Shown: positions 13,575 to 21,668, counted from the stretch's first letter. The stretch is 25,084 nt of DNA from CAJKWP01 sp050943075 (GCA_050943075.1 JBMNOM010000013.1:1-25084), one strand, 5' to 3'. The notes: generated by a model from the sequence alone, not told the origin. Translations and numbers: made by a program.

Positions 13575-15263
13575 ATGAAGAAAAACTGGAAAAAAATTTT
13601 AATATCTCTTTCAATGGCGTTTGCCATGTTGTTTTTTGCCGCTTGTGATTATTCCGACACAAACCCTGTTTCAGAAGGTGATGAGGAACAAGAAAGCGCA
13701 ATGGGAAACATTGGCGGAATTAAATCAGTTTACAGGCCTGCAAGTGCATCTGTGGTTGATTTTTATGAAAATTTTGCCTTAGATATTATGAGAAATTTGG
13801 CTTTTGTTTTTGGCAATGCATCAATTAGTGTTAATGCACAAAACGAAGTTAGTTATAGCGCTGGCTCATTAATTCACACAAAATACCAAGAATATAAATC
13901 AAATTTCAATCCAGAAGACGTTTATTTAACAGAAGAAGCTTTTAAAAACAATTTATTAATTCATTTGGTGGACGACATTAGAGGCACAATTTCAGCAGTT
14001 GATGTTAATGCGGCAAATTTGTCTTATAACATAACAAAAAACTCCGACACAGTTTGGAATTGGACACATGACATTGAGGGCATAAATACTTATTCTTACG
14101 ATGTTAAACATGATATCGAATATGCCAAAACTTATTTTAAAGGTTATACAAACGCAAACCGCCCAGCAGCAAACGCACTTGGCGACATTTCGGACACCAA
14201 TGATTTGATGGATGAAAGAATTAATTATTACGAGTTTTATGCTCAAACATTTGCTGGCCCAATGCAAGTTGTTGTACTTCAAGTTTTGCTTGACAGAACA
14301 CCAACGATTTTCACTTACAACAAAGCAACAAACTCATTTTCTCCAAGTGCAGAAAGCGTTTTGGGAAATGAAACATCTGGATTAATTGCAGATTACAAAA
14401 AATATGCCAACTATTTGGGTGTGACAGAAGATGATAAAGTGCAAATTACAAACTATATTTTAGACAATGTAATTGGCTCGCAAAAATTTGCAAACAAACA
14501 AAACACAACTTCTGCCGAACTTTCAAATTTTCATTTACTTAAAGACAGAAACGCCTATAAAGAAGTGATTGAAGAGGTGATTTGGAAACAAAATTTGGCT
14601 GTTTATCATTTTTCAAACGCAAACAATGAAGTTGACACAAATTTGGGAAGTTTGTATAACGTTTTCCCAGTTGCAGAAATTAGAGATTACAACACAAATT
14701 CATTCTTCATTGCAAGCACAGATGCAACAGCTTTTGCTCATATTCCCGCGGCAGAGTATAAGTCAATCAGTTTGTTAACAAACAAAGATAGTTATCTTTG
14801 GGAAGCATGGTTCTACATTGCTGCATCAGGAAACTTTAACATAAAATATTTTTACAGATATTTTGACGCTGAAAAAGACATTTTTTATGAATCCTCGCCA
14901 GTTGATGCAGTTATTTCAAACGAAGCAACTTTCTCACATCAAAAAGCTGAAATGAACATTTTAAGTTTTAATTCCTCTGTTGGAAAAAATGGCATTTTAA
15001 CAACACGAGCATTTAATAATGACATTGCAGATGGAATTTTAAAAGCACCACAACCAAAACTTATAGACTTTGAAACAAGCCAATATTTTGAATATACTCA
15101 AGGCTCTTTTGCTTTTTCAAAAAACAAAATGCAAGCTTTAAATCAATCGTTCTTTGAACTTGTTTTTGTTGTTGATAAATCAAACCCAGAAATTAAAGAT
15201 TATAATTTTAAAGTTGGTCTTGCAAAATTCTTTGCACCACCAAACAATATGATTCCTCAATAA
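13575..15263 (+). CDS. Large lipoprotein of unknown function
   Basis: A 562-residue protein with a clear lipoprotein signal: positively charged MKKNWKK, a hydrophobic core and lipobox FFAAC with the lipid cysteine at residue 24. It should be anchored to the outer face of the membrane. The mature part begins with an acidic linker (EGDEEQESAMG). It continues as a long, apparently globular region rich in N, A, F and Y, with segments such as VDFYENFALDIMRNLAFVFGN, FYAQTFAGPMQVVVLQVLLDR and SYLWEAWFYIAASGNFNIKYFYRYF. I recognise no domain. It has no ribosome site and its promoter predicts a leaderless message. It lies downstream of a broken lipoprotein gene, but the two show no obvious similarity. 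No clear terminator follows, so it may read into the PRC-barrel gene. Confidence 0.88.
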   Translation: MKKNWKKILISLSMAFAMLFFAACDYSDTNPVSEGDEEQESAMGNIGGIKSVYRPASASVVDFYENFALDIMRNLAFVFGNASISVNAQNEVSYSAGSLIHTKYQEYKSNFNPEDVYLTEEAFKNNLLIHLVDDIRGTISAVDVNAANLSYNITKNSDTVWNWTHDIEGINTYSYDVKHDIEYAKTYFKGYTNANRPAANALGDISDTNDLMDERINYYEFYAQTFAGPMQVVVLQVLLDRTPTIFTYNKATNSFSPSAESVLGNETSGLIADYKKYANYLGVTEDDKVQITNYILDNVIGSQKFANKQNTTSAELSNFHLLKDRNAYKEVIEEVIWKQNLAVYHFSNANNEVDTNLGSLYNVFPVAEIRDYNTNSFFIASTDATAFAHIPAAEYKSISLLTNKDSYLWEAWFYIAASGNFNIKYFYRYFDAEKDIFYESSPVDAVISNEATFSHQKAEMNILSFNSSVGKNGILTTRAFNNDIADGILKAPQPKLIDFETSQYFEYTQGSFAFSKNKMQALNQSFFELVFVVDKSNPEIKDYNFKVGLAKFFAPPNNMIPQ

Positions 15264-15343
15264 CACCACAATAAAAACCGACATTTTTTGTAATTTTATG
15301 CCATTAATCGTGCATATAAGTATAAAGAAGGATAAGGTGGATA

Positions 15344-15649
15344 TTGGAAACTTCATTTCTTGAACTTAGATGCAAAGAAGTTATAAATGTTGTGGACGGA
15401 AGAAGGCTTGGACACATCACTGATATATGCATTGAATTAAACTCCGGACGCGTGACGGGTTTTATTGTGCCAGGCGACACAAGTTTTTGGAATGTGTTTA
15501 AAAGTGGCAACCAAGTTTTTGTTCCATTTTCTCAAGTTTGCAAAATTGGAGAAGACTCAATTTTGGTGGAATTATATGCTCCAACAGGCACAACACAATC
15601 AAGTGCTTTGGGCTATTTCAGTGGCAAAAAAGATGGCGACCAAAAGTGA
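15344..15649 (+). CDS. PRC-barrel protein of the YlmC/YmxH family
   Basis: A 101-residue single PRC-barrel domain: LRCKEVINVVDGRRLGHITDICIELNSG, then VTGFIVPG, VFVPFSQVCKIGEDSILVEL. The YlmC/YmxH group is widespread in endospore-forming Firmicutes, and some members are sporulation-associated, but its molecular role is poorly defined. The start is TTG at 15344, close behind AAGGTGG (15334-15340). The spacing is tight at 3 nt, but no in-frame ATG or GTG fits better. It is the only gene here ending in TGA, and that is followed at once by TAA. The C-terminal 20 residues are polar and probably flexible. Confidence 0.85.
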   Translation: METSFLELRCKEVINVVDGRRLGHITDICIELNSGRVTGFIVPGDTSFWNVFKSGNQVFVPFSQVCKIGEDSILVELYAPTGTTQSSALGYFSGKKDGDQK

Positions 15650-15666
15650 TAACAAAACAAAAAAAC

Positions 15667-15693
15667 AAAAGCACTTTTTGAAGTGCTTTTTTC
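15667..15693 (+). terminator. Terminator of the PRC-barrel gene
   Basis: The stem AAAAGCACTT / AAGTGCTTTT with a TTTG loop is followed by a T tract. Confidence 0.9.
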
Positions 15694-16029
15694 TTTTGAC
15701 TACTTTTAAATGCAAAAGTCATCTTGCAAAATTTGCTTTTATGCTTGTGCGAACAATAAATTAAAAATGGGCAAGTATTTAAAAGCTTTTTAATAAAATG
15801 CAGTGAATTGAAGTTTGTTTTTTAAAGCAGGTTTATTATTATATTGTTTATAAATTATATAATAATATTATTTTATACATATTAAAACTTGCACAAAGGT
15901 TAAAAGAAGTTATTTAACAAAAAACAATGTTTTCATCTTTTAAAAAGCGCTTAAGTTTTTGTGCTTTTTGGGGTGAATTTTGGCACAAAAGAAGTGTAAA
16001 AAAATTTTAAATAAAAATAAAATTTTTTG
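15694..16029. other. AT-rich gap without a recognisable gene
   Basis: No supported ORF or RNA gene. One weak hairpin is visible near 15943-15970 (AAAAAGCGC / GTGCTTTTT). The right end leads into the tRNA promoter. Confidence 0.5.
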
Positions 16030-16058
16030 TTGACAAAAAAAAGATGATAGGTTATACT
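16030..16058 (+). promoter_or_regulatory. Promoter of the tRNA-Met/tRNA-Glu unit
   Basis: TTGACA (16030-16035), 17 nt, TATACT (16053-16058). The tRNA begins about 10 nt after the predicted start. Confidence 0.88.
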
Positions 16059-16074
16059 CTTTAAGTCTAAATAT

Positions 16075-16151
16075 GGCGGTGTAGCTCAGTTGGTTAGAGC
16101 GTTCGGTTCATACCCGAAAGGTCGGTGGTTCGAGTCTACTCACCGCTACCA
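16075..16151 (+). tRNA. Elongator tRNA-Met (CAT)
   Basis: A 77-nt cloverleaf with encoded CCA: acceptor GGCGGTG/CACCGCT (G1-U72 wobble), anticodon stem TTCGG/CCGAA around TTCATAC. The body matches the Firmicutes elongator Met pattern (GGCGGTGTAGCTCAG) rather than tRNA-Ile2, whose acceptor differs, and it lacks the initiator C1-A72 feature. Confidence 0.93.
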
Positions 16152-16169
16152 TACAAAACTACACATTAT

Positions 16170-16244
16170 GGTCTCGTGGTAAAAAGGTTAATACATCGCC
16201 CTTTCACGGCGGAGTTAGGGGTTCGAGTCCCCTCGAGATCACCA
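16170..16244 (+). tRNA. tRNA-Glu (TTC)
   Basis: A 75-nt cloverleaf with encoded CCA: acceptor GGTCTCG/CGAGATC, anticodon loop CTTTCAC (anticodon TTC), T arm AGGGG TTCGAGT CCCCT. The D stem is weak (GTA/TAC). It lies 18 nt after tRNA-Met and is probably cotranscribed. Confidence 0.95.
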
Positions 16245-16247
16245 GAT

Positions 16248-16270
16248 GCTTGCGTTTGCAAGCTTTTTTT
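16248..16270 (+). terminator. Terminator of the tRNA unit
   Basis: GCTTGC (GTTT) GCAAGC followed by seven T, immediately after tRNA-Glu. Confidence 0.9.
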
Positions 16271-16590
16271 ATTTTTATTTCTTTTCAAAATGGTTTTTAA
16301 GTTTTTTTGTTTATTGCAAGTTAATTGTTTGTTTTTGCTGAATTTTTTTTAAAAATTTAATGAATGAAAACAAAGAAAACAATTTGACTTTTAATTGTGA
16401 AAGCCAAAAGAAAATATTAAGAGTTGGTTTATTTTGCCAGCTTTAAAATGCCTTGCAAAAAAGGTTTTTAAAAATGATTTTTTTTACATTTATGGTTTGC
16501 AAACAAATGTTTTATAAAAATGATTTTTCAAGTTTTAAACCCCACCAAAGCATTAATTTTTAAAGTGATTTTTAAATTAAAAGCAAATAA
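16271..16590. other. Gap before thrS; no T-box seen
   Basis: AT-rich non-coding sequence. I looked for a T-box leader (the TGGGTGG-type antiterminator bulge plus a terminator) because thrS follows, and found none. No ORF is supported. Confidence 0.5.
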
Positions 16591-16619
16591 TTGACTAAAA
16601 ATTTTCAGTGTGCTAGTAT
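16591..16619 (+). promoter_or_regulatory. Promoter of thrS
   Basis: TTGACT (16591-16596), 17 nt, TAGTAT (16614-16619) preceded by TGC (extended -10). The leader to the ATG at 16643 is only about 17 nt, holding TAGGAG. Confidence 0.7.
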
Positions 16620-16642
16620 ATAAACATATTTAGGAGAAAAAA

Positions 16643-18388
16643 ATGGAAGAACAACAAGTCGGACGACACTCACTTGCCCACATTTTGGCAAAAGCAGTGC
16701 TTGAAATTTATCCAGAAGCACAATTGGCAATTGGACCACCAATTTCCGATGGCTTTTATTATGATTTTGATGTAAAACACGCTTTCACAGAAGATGAGTT
16801 TGAAAAAATTGAACAAAAAATGGTAGAGATTTTAAAAAGAGGGGAAGACTTTAAACGTGTTGAAGTCACTCGCGAGCAAGCAAAAGAAATGTTTGCAAAT
16901 CAACCATACAAACTTGAACTTATTGATGGGATTGAAGACGATAAAGAATTAACAGTTTACTACACAGGTGACGACTTTTACGACCTTTGCCGTGGACCAC
17001 ACGTTGCAAACTCAAAACAACTTCTTAATTATGGTTTTAAAATCAAAGCTGTTTCTGGCGCATATTGGAAAGGGGATGAAAAACGCCCAATGCTTCAAAG
17101 AATTTATGTTTATGCTTTCCAAAACAGAAAAGAATTGTCAGACCACTTAAAATTAATTGAAGAAGCAAAGAAAAGAGACCACAGAATTTTGGGCCCAAAA
17201 CACGACATTTTCTTTATTGATGACCTTGCTCCTGGTATGCCTTATTGGCTTCCAAAAGGTTTGAAAATGATTAACATTTTAATGGATTTTTGGCGCAAAG
17301 AGCACGAGAAACGTGGCTACCAAGAAATTTCAACCCCACTTGTTAACCAAACAAAACTTTGGGAAATTTCAGGACACATTGACCATTATAGAGATAATAT
17401 GTTCATGATTCCAGATGAACACGTTAACATGGCATTAAAACCAATGAACTGCCCAAATGGCATGATTGTGTTTGGCAGAAAAACACGCTCATATAGGGAT
17501 TTGCCACTTAGACTTTCAGACTGTGATGTGCTTCACAGACACGAAAGTTCAGGCACGCTTCACGGGCTTTTAAGAGTGCAAGCGTTCAGACAAGACGACT
17601 CACACAACTTCATCAGTGAAGATCAAATCTATTCAGAAATTAATGAAATTTTAAACATTGCAGATTTATTCTATGGCATTTTTGGCTTGCAATACAAACC
17701 AGTTTTGTCAACAAGACCAGATGACTTTATGGGTGACATTAACCTTTGGAACAAAGCGGAAGCAGAACTTAAAGAAATTTTGACAAATAGATATGGTGAA
17801 GGCAACTTTGAAGTTAATGAAGGTGATGGCGCTTTCTACGGGCCAAAAATTGACCTTTTGATGACAGACGCATTAAAGAGAACATGGCAAACAGGAACAA
17901 TTCAACTTGACTTCCAATTGCCAAGAAAATTTGACTTAAGCTACACAGCACCAGATGGAAGCCAAAAAACACCAGTTGTTGTGCACAGAGTAATTTACGG
18001 CTCAATTGAAAGATTCTTTGGAATTTTAATTGAACAATTTGCATGTGAATTCCCATTTTGGTTCTCTGCTGAACAAGTTAGAGTGTTGCCTGTTAATGAG
18101 GGTTGCAATTCTTACGCAAAACAAATTGAACAAAAACTTCTTGAAAGTGGTTTAAGAGCAAAAGTAATTTTGGATACAGACAGCAACATTGGAAACAAAA
18201 TTAAAGACTGCCGCCTTGAAAAATTGCCTTATGCAATTATTGTGGGTGATGTTGAAAAAGAAGCTGGAACAATTAGTGTTAGAACAAGAAGTGGAAAACA
18301 AATTCAAAACATTTCACTTGAAAAATTCATTGAAGTTTGCCTTGCATTGAATGCTTCAAAATCAATTGAATTGGCTGAGGAATTTTAA
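16643..18388 (+). CDS. thrS: Threonyl-tRNA synthetase lacking the TGS domain
   Basis: It charges tRNA-Thr with threonine. The protein starts almost directly at the editing domain: HSLAH with H9 and H13, and CRGPH at 116-120, form the usual HxxxH and CxxxH pair for clearing mischarged serine. The class II core has the zinc-ligand cysteine C270 in MNCPNGM, motif 2 with LHRHESSGTLHGLLRVQAFRQDD, and motif 3 GSIERFFGILIEQF. An anticodon-binding domain ends the protein. At 581 residues it is about 60 shorter than standard ThrRS because the N-terminal TGS domain is missing. The ATG has TAGGAG and a promoter close upstream, so the short form is what the sequence supports. Confidence 0.96.
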   Translation: MEEQQVGRHSLAHILAKAVLEIYPEAQLAIGPPISDGFYYDFDVKHAFTEDEFEKIEQKMVEILKRGEDFKRVEVTREQAKEMFANQPYKLELIDGIEDDKELTVYYTGDDFYDLCRGPHVANSKQLLNYGFKIKAVSGAYWKGDEKRPMLQRIYVYAFQNRKELSDHLKLIEEAKKRDHRILGPKHDIFFIDDLAPGMPYWLPKGLKMINILMDFWRKEHEKRGYQEISTPLVNQTKLWEISGHIDHYRDNMFMIPDEHVNMALKPMNCPNGMIVFGRKTRSYRDLPLRLSDCDVLHRHESSGTLHGLLRVQAFRQDDSHNFISEDQIYSEINEILNIADLFYGIFGLQYKPVLSTRPDDFMGDINLWNKAEAELKEILTNRYGEGNFEVNEGDGAFYGPKIDLLMTDALKRTWQTGTIQLDFQLPRKFDLSYTAPDGSQKTPVVVHRVIYGSIERFFGILIEQFACEFPFWFSAEQVRVLPVNEGCNSYAKQIEQKLLESGLRAKVILDTDSNIGNKIKDCRLEKLPYAIIVGDVEKEAGTISVRTRSGKQIQNISLEKFIEVCLALNASKSIELAEEF

Positions 18389-18406
18389 TTTTTAATTATA
18401 AAAAAC

Positions 18407-18440
18407 AAAAAACAAACCTTGAAAATAGGTTTGTTTTTTT
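18407..18440. terminator. Terminator between convergent thrS and sigG
   Basis: The stem AAAAAACAAACCT / AGGTTTGTTTTTT with a 7-nt loop is A/T flanked on both sides, so it may serve both strands. Confidence 0.85.
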
Positions 18441-18537
18441 AATATGAAAAGAAAATTTAATTAATCTTCTATGGTGTATTGTATGCTTGAAATTAAGAAA
18501 AATACACAAAATTTTAATCAAAAGCAAATAAAAAGCA

Positions 18538-19308
18538 CTAATTTATTAACTTTTTAATTGTTTTAAGTGCATTTTTTTCAAGACGAGAAACTTGCGCTTG
18601 TGAAATTCCAACTTCGTTTGAAACTTCCATTTGCGTTTTGCCAATGAAATATCGCAGTGTCAAAATTTCTTTTTCACGGCCAGTCAATTTAACAATGGCG
18701 TCTTTTAAAGAAATTTCTTCCACCAAATCATCATGGTTTTTGGTGTCGGAAATTTGGTCCATAATTCTCACTGTTTCATTGCCGTCTTTGTAAACTGGTT
18801 GATTTAGGCTTATGGTGTCGCTGATTGCGTCAAGCGAGTTTGAAACGCTGAAATCACTCAAGCCAATTTCGTTTGCAATTTCTTCAATTGTTGGTTCTCT
18901 GTCAAGTTGTGAAGTTAGTCTTTCTTTTGCTTGAAGCGACTGATACGCCGTGTCACGCAAACTGCGGCTAACCCTAATTGAGTTGTTGTCACGCAAAAAA
19001 CGCCTAATTTCTCCAATTATCATAGGAACAGCATAAGTTGAAAATCTAACGCCCAAGTCCACATTAAAATTGTCAATGGCTTTCATAAGCCCAACGCATC
19101 CAACTTGAAACATATCATCAGCTTTTTCACGCCTGCCACCAAATCTGTGAACAACAGACAAAACAAGCCTTAAGTTTGCCACAACAAATTCTTCTCTTGC
19201 AAATTCATCCCCATTTTTCACTTTTTTCATAAGTTCGGTAAGTTCGTCATTTTTAAGTTTTGGTAGTTTGTTTGTGTTAACACCACAAATGGAAACTTTA
19301 TTTGACAT
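18538..19308 (-). CDS. sigG: Sporulation sigma factor SigG
   Basis: A sigma-70 family factor that directs late forespore transcription in endospore formers. The start MSNKVSICGVNTNKLPKLKN matches the SigG-specific N-terminus (B. subtilis has a KVEICGVDTSKLP segment). Region 2 is visible as VANLRLVLSVVHRF, MFQVGCVGLMKAIDNF and RFSTYAVPMIIGEIRRFLRD, and region 4 as KTQMEVSNEVGISQAQVSRLEK. From the ATG at 19308 it has 256 residues. A longer ORF adds 11 residues, but GGGAGG lies 5 nt before the 19308 start and the family begins there. A SigF-like promoter is just upstream. Unlike in Bacillus, spoIIGA and sigE are not next to it. It ends in TAG. Confidence 0.94.
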   Translation of the reverse strand: MSNKVSICGVNTNKLPKLKNDELTELMKKVKNGDEFAREEFVVANLRLVLSVVHRFGGRREKADDMFQVGCVGLMKAIDNFNVDLGVRFSTYAVPMIIGEIRRFLRDNNSIRVSRSLRDTAYQSLQAKERLTSQLDREPTIEEIANEIGLSDFSVSNSLDAISDTISLNQPVYKDGNETVRIMDQISDTKNHDDLVEEISLKDAIVKLTGREKEILTLRYFIGKTQMEVSNEVGISQAQVSRLEKNALKTIKKLIN

Positions 19309-19329
19309 ATTAGCCTCCCGGTATGTCAA

Positions 19330-19358
19330 TATGTTTTCCAAGTGAAATGTTTTTATAC
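19330..19358 (-). promoter_or_regulatory. SigF-like forespore promoter of sigG
   Basis: Minus strand: GTATA (19358-19354), 14 nt, GGAAAACATA (19339-19330). This fits the SigF -35 GYWTA fully and the -10 pattern GGnnAnAnTR at nearly all positions, with a spacer one nt shorter than usual. The predicted start is near 19323. No SigA-type pair was noticed there. B. subtilis sigG is also transcribed by SigF. Confidence 0.45.
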
Positions 19359-19438
19359 AAAATTAAAAAAAATCTGTTTCAAATTTAAAAATCAAGGCAA
19401 AAAACTTTGTTTTGTGGAAATCGGGTTTTCAAATTTCT

Positions 19439-19467
19439 TTGTAAATTTTTTGCTAAAATGATATACT
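19439..19467 (+). promoter_or_regulatory. Promoter abutting the first signal peptidase start codon
   Basis: TTGTAA (19439-19444), 17 nt, TATACT (19462-19467). Only seven nt separate the -10 from the ATG at 19475, so transcription should start at or next to the A of ATG. No Shine-Dalgarno sequence is present. Confidence 0.6.
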
Positions 19468-19474
19468 ACCTAAT

Positions 19475-20527
19475 ATGAGAGCGCAAACAGAAGAGAAAAA
19501 CATTTATAAGACTATTGGGAAGATTTCATCATACATTGTTTTCCCAATAATTTTAATTTCTTTTTTCACAATTTTTATAACTGTTTTAACAACACCCAAA
19601 AACCAAATGCCTCAAATTAAAGGTTATTCCATTGCAAAAGTGCTAACTTCAAGCATGAAGGAAGCAGGTTTTAACCCAGGTGATGTTGTTTTTATTAACC
19701 AAAACAAAAACAAAAACCTTTCAAAAGGTGACATTGTTGCGTTTTACAAATATCAAGACATGGCAGACATGGACATTTTTGAAGAGCTTGTTAAATTGGA
19801 CGAGTTTGAAGGCGAAGTTAAACAAGAAGTTGACAAAACTGGCAGAACAACAACAGATTATCTCATTAAAAACAACTTTCAAATTTATTTCCACTATGTT
19901 AACGAAATTTATGTTGCTCCAGATGGAACATTATTCTATCAAACAAAAGGCTCAAACCCAAGTGCAAGCCCAGACGGATTTATCAGGGCAGACTATATTG
20001 TTGGCACATACATCACCACACCTTTGGTTGTAAGGCGTGTGTTTTCATTTTTGGCTTCAACCTATGGTTTAATTTTGCTTGTTATGCTTCCACTTTGCAT
20101 TCTTGTGGTTATGGAAAGTTTTAATGTTATAAACAAAGTTAACGTTTATTTGCTTGAAGAAAAACTTTTTAAAAGAGAAATTGAACATTACGACCCATTG
20201 ATTAAAAAATTTAAAATTTCAGATTATATGGGCTTGCCGAGAAAGGCATACTATTATATAAACACGCCAGATAAATATAAAGCCGAAGTTTTTGATTTGC
20301 TTTATGGCAGCGGTTTTGGTTTAATTGAAAAAATGCCAACTTTAAAGGCAGACGCTCAAAAAGCGGTTAATATTTTAAAATCGCAAGGTCACGCACCATA
20401 TTTTCTTTATTGGGAAAATTATGTGACAAAGAAGTTTGATAAAATGGAAGTTATTAAACTTAAAAAACAATATGAAAAAGAAAGATTTATAAAACAAAAC
20501 AACAAAAATAAAAAAGCGGAGAAGTAG
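19475..20527 (+). CDS. SipW-type signal peptidase paralogue 1 with unknown C-terminal domain
   Basis: A 350-residue membrane protein related to the S26B (SipW/ER-type) signal peptidases. A first membrane segment spans about residues 20-39, then SIAKVLTSSMKEAGFNPGDVVFI with nucleophile-position S60. H140 (FHYVNEI) fills the place of the general base, and D167 lies in SPDGF. The usual GDxN motif is replaced by KGSN, so activity may be altered. A second membrane segment covers about 188-215. After it comes a tail of about 135 residues (KLFKREIEHYDPLIKKF, KAYYYINTPDKYKAEVFDLLYG, then a Lys-rich end) that I do not recognise in signal peptidases. The promoter predicts a leaderless mRNA. The next gene starts 4 nt after the stop. 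Confidence 0.85.
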   Translation: MRAQTEEKNIYKTIGKISSYIVFPIILISFFTIFITVLTTPKNQMPQIKGYSIAKVLTSSMKEAGFNPGDVVFINQNKNKNLSKGDIVAFYKYQDMADMDIFEELVKLDEFEGEVKQEVDKTGRTTTDYLIKNNFQIYFHYVNEIYVAPDGTLFYQTKGSNPSASPDGFIRADYIVGTYITTPLVVRRVFSFLASTYGLILLVMLPLCILVVMESFNVINKVNVYLLEEKLFKREIEHYDPLIKKFKISDYMGLPRKAYYYINTPDKYKAEVFDLLYGSGFGLIEKMPTLKADAQKAVNILKSQGHAPYFLYWENYVTKKFDKMEVIKLKKQYEKERFIKQNNKNKKAEK

Positions 20528-20531
20528 AACA

Positions 20532-21668
20532 TTGAACGAAAAAAGCGATAAATTTCAAGCGTTTTGGGGCAAATTAAAAAAAATTGTGGACATAATAATG
20601 GATGTAATTTTATATCCACTTATTTTTCTTTCACTTATCACAAGCGTTGTTTCAATCACAGCACGTGACAACACAGAAGTGAGAGGTGTTTTTGGATATT
20701 CCATTGTTAGCATTTTAACTGGCAGTATGAGGGCGGGTGGTTTTGAGCCTGGTGATATTGTTTTCTTAAAAGAAACAAAACCAGAAGATTTAAGGCCAAA
20801 ATCTGAATTTCATGAAGGCGATATCATTGCTTTTTATCAACTTTATGACCCAGGTGACCCTTCAAGGTATCAAATGACAAAAATTACAGATTTTGACAAC
20901 TTGCCACAACCAACAACAACAGAGAAAGTGACAGGAAACAAAACTCGTCAAGAAGCCATTGACAACAAAGATGTTGTTGTGATTTTTCACAGAATCATTG
21001 CAGTTTACATGGCAGAGGATGGCACATATTTTTTTGAAACAAAAGGTGACAGCAACAATAGTGCTGATAATTTAATTAGGGAAGACTTTTTGGTGGGCAG
21101 ATATATAGAAGTTGCTGCTTTCATCACAAATTCATTACGCTATATGGTGACACCAGATGGTATGTTTTGGATAATTATTGTTCCACTTTCCATTATTGTG
21201 TTTTTGCAAATTGTTGAACTTATGACAATTTTGTTTGACATGGCAACAGAAAAGAAAGTTTTGGAAGGGGCAATTCCTTTTGACTGTGAAGAAAGTGTTA
21301 AAGCACGCGTTGGGCGAGAAATGGACTTGCATAATAAAATTTATCTTTACGACATAACCCCTCCGGTTGATAAACCGAGAATGAAAGCATTTTTGTGGGA
21401 AGGCATTTTTGAATCGCCAGACCCTGAAACTGCAGCAAGACTAAGCATTAAAAAACTTAGTGCAAAAGACAAGCAAGCAAGAGAAAAAGAACTTAAAAAT
21501 AAACACAAAATTGAAGAAGGTGTTAACCTTTACAATGTTTCAAGAGATCAATATTGGAACTATTGGATTGAAAACGCACCAACAAGTATTAGCAGAAAAA
21601 AAATGATTGTGTTAAGAAGAAATGCAAACATCATTGTTAAAGCAAGAGAAGTTGGAAAGAAAAAATAG
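20532..21668 (+). CDS. SipW-type signal peptidase paralogue 2 with unknown C-terminal domain
   Basis: A 378-residue paralogue of the preceding gene. All expected S26B active-site elements are present: S65 in ILTGSMRAGGFEPGDIVF, H153 in VIFHRIIAVY, and D173 and D179 in KGDSNNSADNLI. Membrane segments lie at about residues 21-44 and 205-230. The C-terminal tail of about 145 residues (for example ESVKARVGREMDLHNKIYLYD, FLWEGIFESPDPETAARLSIKKL, YNVSRDQYWNYWIENAP) has no function I can name. It differs in sequence from the tail of paralogue 1, though both carry Y/W-rich and Lys-rich segments. The start is TTG, 10 nt after GGAG (20518-20521), translationally close to gene 1. It is followed 20 nt later by radC. 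No obvious substrate, such as a TasA-like protein, lies in the window. Confidence 0.88.
   Translation: MNEKSDKFQAFWGKLKKIVDIIMDVILYPLIFLSLITSVVSITARDNTEVRGVFGYSIVSILTGSMRAGGFEPGDIVFLKETKPEDLRPKSEFHEGDIIAFYQLYDPGDPSRYQMTKITDFDNLPQPTTTEKVTGNKTRQEAIDNKDVVVIFHRIIAVYMAEDGTYFFETKGDSNNSADNLIREDFLVGRYIEVAAFITNSLRYMVTPDGMFWIIIVPLSIIVFLQIVELMTILFDMATEKKVLEGAIPFDCEESVKARVGREMDLHNKIYLYDITPPVDKPRMKAFLWEGIFESPDPETAARLSIKKLSAKDKQAREKELKNKHKIEEGVNLYNVSRDQYWNYWIENAPTSISRKKMIVLRRNANIIVKAREVGKKK

Noticed and set aside
16125..16352. A 75-residue plus-strand ORF across the tRNAs
   Set aside because: It is translation through tRNA-Met and tRNA-Glu (LGVRVPSRSP-like), not a gene.
16271..16642. T-box riboswitch upstream of thrS
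   Set aside because: No antiterminator bulge consensus, and the promoter leaves a leader of only about 17 nt.
19309..19341. Longer sigG start (11 extra residues)
   Set aside because: No ribosome site serves it; GGGAGG serves the ATG at 19308 and the SigG family begins there. The extension overlaps the predicted promoter.
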